A stretch of DNA of 64,000 nucleotides from Euphorbia lathyris (taxonomy: Eukaryota > Streptophyta > Magnoliopsida > Malpighiales > Euphorbiaceae). Shown here piece after piece: positions 1-9,071 of this stretch. Both the position numbers and the translations under genes were made by a program. The notes under the pieces were generated by a model. That model had not been told where the DNA came from. It ran no database searches and saw only the letters and a program-made list of their open reading frames with translations. The DNA is taken from positions 106,358,807 through 106,422,806 of the forward strand of contig NC_088910.1 in assembly GCF_963576675.1 (NCBI RefSeq), written 5' to 3'. Every line of letters starts with the position of its first letter. Position 1 is the first letter of the stretch.

Positions 1-645
1 GGAGATTCATTCGATTGAGAAAAATAAAACATGGGAGCTGATATCACTTCCGGCCGGTCAAAAACCCATTGGAGTTAAATGGGTGTTCAAAGCAAAGAAA
101 GATGTGAACGGTGAAATTGTCTGACATAAAGCAAAATTGGTGGCGAAAGGGTTCAATCAACGATCCAGAATTGACTACAATGAAGTTTTTGCTTGTGTTG
201 CTAGAATGGAGAATATCAGACTGGTAATTTCTGTAGCTGCTCAACACGGGTGGAGAATCCATTAAATAGACGTGAAATTCGCATTTCTCAACGCATATTT
301 GGAAGAGAAAATTTATATCCAGCAACCACCTGGGTATGTTGTGAAAGGTCCACAAAATAAAGTGCTAAAATTGAAAAAGGCACTCTACGATCTCAAGCAA
401 GCACATGAGCTTGGAACAGCCGCATTGACAAATATTTTCAAGAAAATGGTATTGTCAAATGCCCACATGAATATGCCCTGTATGCAAAAGTGAAAAATGG
501 AGATATGTTACTTATTTTTTTTATATGTAGATGATCTCATTTTTACGACTAATCCAAAAATATCTGAAGAGTTCAAGCGGACTATGACTCATGAGTTCGA
601 AATGACTGACATTAGTCTAATGTCATATTATCTTGGCATTGAAAT
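1..645 (+). pseudogene. Old Copia element G: reverse transcriptase fragment
   Basis: This is a decayed Ty1/copia reverse transcriptase entered mid-gene at the window edge. Visible blocks in order are KPIGVKWVFK, KAKLVAKGF, DVKFAFLNAYLEEKIYIQQP, LYVDDLIF (catalytic YVDD) and SYYLGIEIV. Stops are TGA at 122-124, probably from CGA (Arg), and TAA at 263-265, probably from CAA (Gln). The frame also shifts near 404 and 515. Reading stops at the GAAAT duplication (641-645) where element A is inserted and resumes at 5909. The RT family is certain; the lineage within Copia is not. It is the oldest element of the left nest because A, B and a solo LTR all interrupt it. Confidence 0.9.
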
Positions 646-1252
646 TGTTGAGCTACGCTTCGAACGATCAATCAACCACACAGATAAACGAAGTTCACAA
701 AGATCACAGATTGGATCTTGAAACAACAATCAAAAGAATACACACAGAATTTACCCTGGTTCGGCTTAACTGCCTACATCCAGCAACTTCACTAATCAAT
801 GGAGATTACAACAAGATTGAAACAGTTTCCTCTCTAGAAACTCTCGTGTTTTCCCAATCCCCAACTCAGTATATCACAGTGTACACTACTGACTTAGTCT
901 AAGAATAATCTCTCGTATCGTCTATTAAACTACTTCCCAACCCAGACCTTTTATAGCCTTTACAAGGTTGTGAAAATACCCAAAATATCCTTACTCAAAA
1001 TGTACAAACTCAGCAAGACCTACTGACCAGTGGTAACTCACCAAGACCATGTTGACCTGTATTAACACCTCAGTACCATAATGACTACAGCCGTGCTGAC
1101 TTGACGACTCATTAATCATACTGACTTGATGACTTACAATTATGCTGACTTGATAACTCAGCATCATTCTTGTAACAGAAAACAACAACGACTAACAATG
1201 CTGACTTGTTGACTCAGCACCATCAGCTAGTGATAGAAAACAACGACTTACA
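646..1252 (-). repeat. 3' LTR of element A
   Basis: This 607-bp copy matches 5297-5903 almost perfectly. In element orientation it starts TGTAAGTCG and ends CAACA. It contains the stretch 755-783, which closely resembles a block in the LTRs of the SIRE-like elements. At 1094-1240 it holds imperfect tandem repeats of the word TGCTGACTTGA(T/C)GACTCA. Confidence 0.95.
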
Positions 1253-1265
1253 ATCTCCACCTTGT
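1253..1265 (-). other. Polypurine tract of element A
   Basis: The - strand reads AAGGTGGAGAT directly before the 3' LTR, a typical Copia plus-strand primer. Confidence 0.85.
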
Positions 1266-1303
1266 CTTTCTAATCACTCCATCAACTAGTGAAGAAAATA
1301 TGC

Positions 1304-2886
1304 TCAAGGACCACTGACCATCCTAACCAGTTTCAAGCAATGTTCAAATTTATTACTTGAAACAGATTTGGTCAGCATGTCGGCTGGGTTATCCTCAGTT
1401 CCTACTTTCACCACCTGAACAGTACCAGTGCTAATCACATCCCTGACGAAATGCATTCTCACATCTATGTGTTTGGATTGCTCGTGAAAAACTTGATGTT
1501 TTGACAGATGTATAGCTCATTGGCTATCACAGTAAATCTTTAAACCATCAATCTGTGTCACTCCAAGTTCCGTTAAGACTCCTCTCAGCCACATTGCTTC
1601 CTTTACTGCCTCTGTGACGGCAATAAACTCAGCCTCAGTTGTCGACAGAGTCACAACTGACTGTAGACTTGCCCTCCAACTTATTGCAGTTCCAAATACA
1701 GTGAATACGTACCCGGTTTGGGATTTTCTGGTGTCAATGCTACCAGCATAATCAGAATCAACAAAACCTGCTACATCATCCACTAGGGCTTCAGCTCCAC
1801 CATAAGTCAAACCTTTACTCAATGAGCCTTTGACATACCTCAGCACCCACTTCACCGCTGACCAGTGAGCTCTACTAGGATTTGCCATGAACCTGCTGAT
1901 GACACTCACAGCATGAGCCAAATCTGGACGTGTACAGACCATCACGTACATCAGACAGCCCACAACACTAGAATATGGCACCCTCTCCATGTCTTCCTTC
2001 TCCTCATCAGTTTGAGGACTTTGCTTACTGCTCAGCTTGAAGTGACTTGCAAGTGGAGTGAGAACGGCCTTTGAATTCGTCATACCAAAACGTTCTAACA
2101 CCTTGCTCAGATAAACTGACTGACTTAGGAACAGCTTCTTTCTTCCTTTGTCTCGAGAAATCTGCATCCCTAAAATTTTCCGTGCTGACCCGAGATCCTT
2201 CATCTCAAACCGTGTGTTTAGTTGTGCCTTTAACTGATTTATGGCTGCTTTGTTGTGACAAGCTATAAGCATGTCATCAACATATAACAAGAGATAAATC
2301 TTAGATCCATCACTAAGGTCTCTACTATACACACACCAGTCATAACTAGACCTATGAAAGTCCTGACTTATCATAAACTCATCGAACTTCATGTACCACT
2401 GTCTAGGGGACTGTTTCAGACCATATAGAGACTTCTTAAGCAAACATACCCTCTGGTCTTTATCTCCTATTTCAAAACCCTCTGGTTGTTGCATATATAT
2501 GACCTCATCCAGGTTTTCATGAAGAAAAGCTGTTTTGACATCTAACTGTTCTAATTCTAGATCAAAACGAGCTACAAGGGAGAGAATAATCCTTATAGAC
2601 CTATGTTTAACAACCGGTGAATAGATTTCATTAAAGTCTATACCTTCCTTCTGAGTAAACCCTTTGGCCACCAACCTAGCTTTAAACCTAGGTTTCTCTA
2701 CACCAGGTATCCCTTCCTTTCTTTTAAACACCCACCTTGAACCGACCAACTTCTTATCAGGAGGTTTATCTACCAAAATCCAAGTTTCATTTTTATCAAG
2801 GGATTTATCTCATCCTTCATAGCGTTAAGCCACTGTTCCTTGTCAACCGAATTCACAGCTTCCCTATAGGTTACAGGTTCAGATTC
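1304..2886 (-). pseudogene. Element A reverse transcriptase-RNase H
   Basis: This continues the polyprotein after the TAA. A frameshift near 2790 precedes 419 open codons (2776-1517). RT blocks are VGSRWVFKRK, ARLVAKGFTQ, DVKTAFLHENLDEVIYMQQP, LLLYVDDMLIA (at about 2271-2292) and YLSKVLERFGM. RNase H shows FVDSDYAGSIDTRKS, TLSTTEAEFIA and IYCDSQ. A TGA at about 1517-1519 follows CDSQ, after which the same frame resumes (AIHLSKH, HIDVRMHFVRD, EDNPADMLTKSV) to a natural TGA near 1304. The element therefore reached its normal C terminus before decaying. Residue order and C-terminal length fit the Tork/TNT1 group. Confidence 0.92.
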
Positions 2887-5265
2887 TTATACTTCCTTAG
2901 CAACACTAAATGCATAAGCTACAAGATCCTCAAAACCATATCTAACCGGGGCCCTAGGGACTCTTCTTTCACGGTCTCTAACAAGTCTATAGCTCTGACT
3001 GGACTCAGTATCATTACCATCACTGACTTCTTGCTCAGTCTTACGGGTGTTTACACTATTTTCCTCAAGCTCCACCTCATTCTTAACACTCTCAAGGTTT
3101 TGAATGGACTCAGGACTACTCGGTTCTAACTGAGTTTTCTCTTGGTTTTTCTTATAAGGAAAATCCATCTCATTGAACACAACATTTCTGCTGACTATGG
3201 ATTTCTTATAACCAGGTTCTAGGCACCACAACTTATAGCCCTTGACTCCTATAGGGTAGCCTATAAAAACACATCTTAGAGCCCGAGGTTCTAATTTTCC
3301 CTGTCTAACGTGTGCAAAAGCTGAACAACCAAACACTCTAAGTTTTTCATAATCCTCAGGGTGATCAGACCACATTTGCATAGGTGTTTTAAAACCTATA
3401 GCAGATGATGGGCACCTATTGATTAGGTAACACGCAGTTTGCACTGCTTCAGCCCAGAAAGACTTTGGGAGACTGGATTGGATAAACATGCACCTAACTC
3501 TTTCTAGGATAGTCCTATTATACCTCTCTGCTAGGCCATTCTGCTGTGGAGTTCCAGGAACGGTATGATGTTTGGTTATACCCGACTTCTTGCACAAAGT
3601 GATGAAATCTTTGTTAAGAAACTCCAAACCATTGTCGGTTCTCAACCTTTTGATTTTCTTTCCTGTTTGGTTTTCCACTAACACTTTCCAATCCTTGAAC
3701 GTTTGCAAAGCCTCATTCTTATGAGCTAGAATATAAACCCATACTCTTCTAGAGTAATCATCAATAAGGGTCATAAAATAGGTCCTCCCACTATGAGACT
3801 TAGTTCTTGTTGGCCCCCATAGGTCAGAGTGAATGTATTCAAGAATGTCATGGGTTCTATGTATTGCTGACTTAGGAAACTTGACTTTACTAGACTTCCC
3901 TAAGACACAGTTCTCACAGAAATCTATCTTTCCTATGTGATCTTTACCAAAACAACCCTGCTTCCTAAGTTCGTGTAAACCTACTTCACTCACGTGACCT
4001 AGTCTAAGGTGCCAAAGATTGGTTCTATCAGTTTTAGACTCGGTGAGATTTGCTGTAGAGACTAACACAGTACTACCTAAGAGTGTGTATAGGCCATTAC
4101 TCATGGTACCTTTCATAACAACTAAAGATCCTCTAGATATTATTATGATACCCCCTTCGGCTCTATAATTGTATCCTTGTTTATCAAGCGTACCCAAAGA
4201 AATTAAATTTCTTTTCAGTTCTGGCACATACCTCACACCGGTCATAATTCTTTCTTGACCATCGAACATCTTCAGCCTGATGGAGCCTTGACCCAGTACC
4301 TTGCACAACTTGTTGTTGCCTAGAAGAACCCTCCCACCTTTTTCTTGAAAGTCTTCGAACCACGTTCTGTTGGGAGTCATATGGAACGAACATCCGCTGT
4401 CCAAGATCCAGTCAGTGTTTGGATCTTTATCAGTGACAGCAAGAACTTCAGCGCTCTCATAACCTTCTTCTACCACAGCGGCTTCGCCTTGATCTTTAGG
4501 CTGACCATGACTCTTCTTCCTCTCAGGACAGTTTTTTCTGAAATGTCCTTCCTTATGGAAATGGAAACATTTGTAAACCTTGCCTTCTTTATTGCTTGAG
4601 GATGGAGTTTTGGACTTTTTGCCATTCTTGTTCTTTGGCTTGTGAGAGCCATTTTTCTCAGACCTTCCACGAACAAACAATCCTTCTGCAGATTCAGTGT
4701 TGGTGCTGGCCTCAATCTGTTTTGACTTTAGCGCCATAAGAACTTCTTCCAGACTTAGTGTTTCTCTAGCGTACTTCATGGTTTCAACGAAATGACTGAA
4801 AGACTGGGGTAAAGAATTCAAGATCATTATGGCCTGATCTTCATCTTCAATCTTTACCTCTATGTTCTCTAGGTCAATTATGATCTTTGAGAAATCATCA
4901 AGATAGTCTTCAACTGGCTTGTCCTCGTTCATCTTGAAGCCGAAAAGCTTTCCCTTAAGATAAACCCGATTGGTGAGTGTCTTCGTCATGTATAACTGTT
5001 CAAGCTTGAGCCAAACCCCAGCAGCTGAGGTTTCCTTCGAGACTTCTCTTAGCACCTTGTCGCCAAGATACATGACGATCGTACTGTAAGCCAATTCAAG
5101 AAGATCTTCCTTCTCCTCCTTCGTCATTTTCGCCGGAAGTTCCTTCTCGCCCTTCAAAGCCTTCGCAACCTTCATTTGAACCAAGATTGCTTTCATCCTC
5201 TATCTCCATAGAGCAAAATCTCCCTTACCATTGAAACGCTCGATCTCGATCTTTGTAAAACCCAT
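2887..5265 (-). pseudogene. Element A gag-protease-integrase
   Basis: The ancestral start is the ATG at 5265-5263 (MGFTKIEIERFNGKG). An in-frame TAG at 5202-5200 leaves 769 open codons from the ATG at 5196. The gag part runs to about residue 205 of that frame. A CCHC knuckle follows, read as CFHFHKEGHFRKNC, in which the second cysteine is Phe, so zinc binding is probably lost. Next come protease WILDSGCSFHM, the integrase zinc region (HLRLGH...CENC) and the catalytic core with SDLWGP, TDNGLEF and NGLAERYNR. The frame ends at TAA 2889-2887 in the linker to RT, where the reading continues as ESEPVTYREAVNS. The Copia family is certain; the product is not functional as it stands. Confidence 0.92.
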
Positions 5266-5282
5266 TTCTCTGTTCTTGATTA

Positions 5283-5294
5283 GCTCTGATACCA
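5283..5294 (-). other. Primer-binding site of element A (initiator Met tRNA)
   Basis: The - strand reads TGGTATCAGAGC two bases inside the 5' LTR, the standard plant Copia match to the 3' end of initiator methionine tRNA. Confidence 0.92.
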
Positions 5295-5296
5295 AT

Positions 5297-5903
5297 TGTT
5301 GAGCTACGCTTCGAACGATCAATCAACCACACAGATAAACAAAGTTCACAAAGATCACAGATTGGATCTTGAAACAACAATCAAAAGAATACACACAGAA
5401 TTTACCCTGGTTCGGCTTAACTGCCTACATCCAGCAACTTCACTAATCAATGGAGATTACAACAAGATTGAAACAGTTTCCTCTCTAGAAACTCTCGTGT
5501 TTTCCCAATCCCCAACTCAGTATATCACAGTGTACACTACTGACTTACTCTAAGAATAATCTCTCGTATCATCTATTAAACTACTTCCTAACCCAGACCT
5601 TTTATAGCCTTTACAAGGTTGTGAAAATATCCAAAATATCCTTACTCAAAATGTACAAACTCAGCAAGACCTACTGACCAGTGGTAACTCACCAAGACCA
5701 TGTTGACCTGTATTAACACCTCAGTACCATAATGACTACAGCCGTGCTGACTTGACGACTCATTAATCATACTGACTTGATGACTTACAATTATGCTGAC
5801 TTGATAACTCAGCATCATTCTTGTAACAGAAAACAACAACGACTAACAATGCTGACTTGTTGACTCAGCACCATCAGCTAGTGATAGAAAACAACGACTT
5901 ACA
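5297..5903 (-). repeat. 5' LTR of element A
   Basis: This 607-bp copy lies next to the primer site, so it is the promoter-bearing LTR of this - strand element. It carries the same imperfect tandem GCTGACTTG repeats (about 5745-5890) as the other LTR. Tandem U3 boxes of this kind are known in Tnt1-type elements; a regulatory role here is inference. Confidence 0.95.
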
Positions 5904-5908
5904 GAAAT

Positions 5909-6557
5909 AAAGCGGAATGACGATGAAATTTTTATTTCTCAAAGTGGTTTTGCAAAAGAGATCTTAAAGAAGTTCAAGATGGAAAATTGTAATTCCATCA
6001 GCACGCCAATCGAATGTGGAATCAAGTTGACAAAAGATGAAGGTGGAGACAGAGTCAACCCAACATTATTCTGAAGCTCGGTCGGAAGTCTCAGATACTT
6101 GACATGTACGAGATCGGATATTCTCTATGCAGTCGGCTTAGTAAGTCGATATATGAAAGGTACAATCAATTTGGGACGCATCAAAAAGAATTCTCTGTTA
6201 TGTGAAAGGTACAATCAATTTGGGATTACTTTATTCAAAAACTGATGATTTCAAATTAGTTGGATTCTGTGATAATGATTGGACCGGTGGCAAGGATGAC
6301 CGAAAAAGTACAACTGGTTTTGTATTTTTCTGGGTGATACTGCATTTACGTGGAGTTCGAAGAAGCAGGCGACTGTGACATTGTCAACCTGCAAAGCTGA
6401 ATATGTTGCTGCAACCTCATATGTGTGTTATGCGATTTGGCTCCGAAAATTGCTAGAAGAATTTCAGATGACTCAAAATGATCCGACAGAGATTTTTATT
6501 GATAATAAATCTCCACTAGCATTAGCTAAAAATCCAGTGTTTCATGACCGGAGTAAA
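5909..6557 (+). pseudogene. Old Copia element G: RT end and RNase H
   Basis: Reading resumes after element A: FISQSGFAKEILKKFKMENC, STPIECG, SVGSLRYLTCTRSDILYAVG, SRYM, then FKLVGFCDNDWTGGKDDRKS, VTLSTCKAEYVAATS and IFIDNKSPLALAKNPVFHD. Several frameshifts and a TGA near 6071 break it. A 24-base stretch (about 6152 and 6202) is duplicated inside it. The coding ends at GTAAA (6553-6557), the target duplication of element B, and continues at 32347. Confidence 0.9.
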
Positions 6558-6695
6558 TGTTGAAACACCTTTCCACATGATTTTGATTTGACAAAATAAT
6601 CTATGATTAAGAGGCAATTAAATTTAAGTACTTTGATTTGATTGTACTAATGAGTTTGTTCAATGTTAAGTATAAAAATATTTGTAAGAACAGGA
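6558..6695 (+). repeat. 5' LTR of element B, first part
   Basis: The first 138 bp of the LTR (TGTTGAAACACC...) match 29162-29299 closely. The last five bases, CAGGA, are the target duplication of element C. Confidence 0.95.
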
Positions 6696-8656
6696 TGTTG
6701 GTCCCTGGTAATTAGTTCCAAGGGGGCGGGGGTTAGGAACTAATATAACTTTTTCGCGTTTTAATTAAGCTGACTGGAAGTTATTTTGAGAGTTTATTAA
6801 CTCAGCTTTTGGTCAGCTTGGTGAGATATATTTCAAGACAGCTTTAGTCAGATGTTGACTAAAGTTGTTTTCTTGTGAGTTAAGAATTGACACTCTTGGA
6901 GGTCAGCTTCTAACTCAGCACCACTTATTTACTCAAGGTCAGCTTAGGCAATTTATATGCTGAGTAAATATAGCAAACAACACATACAATATAAGAGAGA
7001 GTTCAGAGATTACTCAGTATCACTTATCCTGGTTCGGCCTCTCTGCCTACGTCCAGGGTTGGCACAAAGATTCAAGGAATGTCGTTTCTATCATATTCCT
7101 CGAGCACAGAACCAGGCGGCGGATGCCTTGGCTACTTTGGTGTCAGTTTGGGACAACCCCCGGAACCTTGCTTCGAAACCGTTGGTATTGAGAAGATCTC
7201 ACAAACCGTGCTACGAAGACGTAATGCTGTTAGGGGCCGATGAAAAACCGTGGTATTTCGATATCGTGAACTTTATGAAAGATGGAACATATCCGGCAGA
7301 GTCAGAACCTAGGGATCAAGCTGTGATTAGAAGGCTAGCTCGTCAGTTCGTCATCCACAACGACTTGCTTTACAAAAGGCACATTGATGGATTACAACTC
7401 AGATGTTTGGATGCGGGAGAAGCCCGCAAGGCAATGGAATCAGTACATTCAGGAATTTGTGGAGCCCATATGGGAGGAGCAGTACTAGCTAAGAAAATTA
7501 TCAGACAAGGCTTCTATTGGCTCACCATGGAAAAAGATTGTAACGAGTATGCGAAGAAATGTCACGATTGTCAAATCCACGGCGATTGCAGTCATCTTCC
7601 GGCCATGGAACTACATGTGCTAGCACCTATTTGGCCATTCGCTGCCTGGGGCATTGACATCATCAGCGAAGTAAGGCCTAATGCTTCAAATGGACATAAG
7701 TTTATTGCAGTCGCCATCGATTATTTCACCAAATGGGTAGAAGCAGAGTCGTTTAGCAAACTGGGATCCAAGCAGATGAGAAAGTTCATTGAAAAACACT
7801 AGATCACCAGGTTCAGAGTGCCTCATCACATGATCACGGATAACGGGTCCAGTTTCAGGGGGAAGTAAGGAATCTTTTCCGAGAATATGGCATTGAACAT
7901 CACAGGTCTTCTCCGTACCGTCCACAGGCTAATGGGGCAGTAGAAGCAGCTAATAAGAACCTTAAAAGGATCCTCATAAAGACGGTGGAATCACATCGGA
8001 ACTGGCATGAGCACCTCCCACTCGCGTTGTGGGCTTATCGCACGACAATCAGAACCTCGACTGGGGCAACACCATTCTCTTTGGTGTATGGCACAGAAGC
8101 AGTTTTGCCGATTGAGATTCCATTCCCTTTCTCTGTTTTCTTCAGGCGTCAGGTTTGTCTTCTTGTGTTTGGCTTGTCTTTTTGTGCCAGTTGTCTTTTA
8201 CCAATAATCCAATGACCCATGTCTCTTGGAATTAGTCTTTTGTGTGTCTTCGAGGTTCCAATTATTGGTGCAGAAGATTGGCAGACTTTGTCCTTTAGTG
8301 AACGGATCCTTCATGCTGTCCTGACTGTCACTCAGCTTTATCTTTGGATGTTCAACTTCTGAGTTGAGTTCCTTCTTGGTCAGCTCCGTTCTGTTTAACC
8401 GCTTCTGAAGAAATCTTTAACTTTAGTCAGCTTCGTTTTGCTTCTGAGTTCTACTCCACTCCGCTTACATTGAGTTTCCGTTTTGCTCAGCTTTGCTTGT
8501 GCTGACTTTTGTCCTGTCTTTACTTTATATATATATTCTTGCACTCAATATTGAACAAACACATTAGTACAATTAAATCAAAGCATTTAAATTTAATTGC
8601 CTCTTAATCATGGATGATTTTGTCAAATCAAAATCTTGTGGAAAGGTGTTTCAACA
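6696..8656 (-). repeat. 3' LTR of element C, chimeric
   Basis: 6696-7056 matches 17373-17731, and 8120-8656 matches 18234-18768. Between them the LTR's own 502 bp (17732-18233) is absent and 1063 bp of gypsy coding sequence stands in its place. Confidence 0.9.
7057..8119 (+). pseudogene. Captured gypsy RNase H end and integrase fragment
   Basis: The + strand encodes the tail of a Ty3/gypsy RNase H (FYHIPRAQNQAADALATL) and most of an integrase: zinc region (HSGICGAHMGG, YAKKCHDCQIHG), then WGIDIISEVRPNASNGHKF, IDYFTKWVEAE, VPHHMITDNGSSFRGK, YRPQANGAVEAANKNL and RTSTGATPFSLVYGTEAVLP. There is a TAG at 7801-7803 and a frameshift near 7866. No gypsy LTR or target duplication flanks it. It replaces 502 bp of the LTR of element C rather than being added to it. 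The wording resembles Tat/Athila-branch integrases; the exact lineage is uncertain. Confidence 0.88.
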
Positions 8657-8670
8657 AACTCCCCCATTTT
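8657..8670 (-). other. Polypurine tract of element C
   Basis: The - strand reads AAAATGGGGGAGTT directly before the 3' LTR, the same tract as in element B (29149-29161). Confidence 0.88.
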
Positions 8671-9071
8671 GATGTTGGCAAAATACGTAATTACGAAACT
8701 CAGTTATAAGTTACCCCATGATTGATATTTTTGAAATGACTCCCCCGTAAGGGGTGCATATGTTGTCTTAACTTAATTCTAAACTTTCCAATGTTTGATT
8801 AGTTTTAAGACACTTGTGTATGCTGATTTAGTTAAATGTTGGATTTTTCAAGATCTGATCATTTAAGTATGTTTTTACTCAGTTTATTACCTTGGTGTTA
8901 TTATAACTGAGTATTCTTTACTTCTTAATTTGTTTGTTCAATTTGATCGACCAGTTTGAGGAAATTGTACTTGCCATAGATTTTTTAAGAAAAGATAAAG
9001 CTAACCAATAAGGCAGAACATGTTTCTATGCAAGTTCTAAACAAACAACATTCACTAGACTATATCTAGTT
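8671..9071 (-). other. 3' untranslated stretch of element C
   Basis: About 400 bp lie between the accessory ORF stop and the polypurine tract. It is AT-rich and I see no gene. It corresponds to 28590-29148 in element B. Confidence 0.75.

Larger units (their letters stand above)
646..5903 (-). mobile_element. Copia element A (Tork/TNT1-like), full length, inserted in G
   Basis: A complete element of 5258 bp is bounded by 607-bp LTRs starting TGTTGAGC and ending TTACA, and flanked by the 5-bp duplication GAAAT (641-645 and 5904-5908). The primer site next to the right LTR and the polypurine tract next to the left LTR both show transcription on the - strand. Domain order is gag, protease, integrase, RT, RNase H, as in Ty1/copia. 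The two LTRs differ by only a few bases by eye, so insertion is recent relative to G. Coding capacity is broken by at least one TAG, one TAA, one frameshift and one TGA. Confidence 0.95.

Noticed and set aside
6957..7056. N-terminal extension of the captured gypsy frame
   Set aside because: These bases belong to the LTR of C; the frame is open across the junction by chance.
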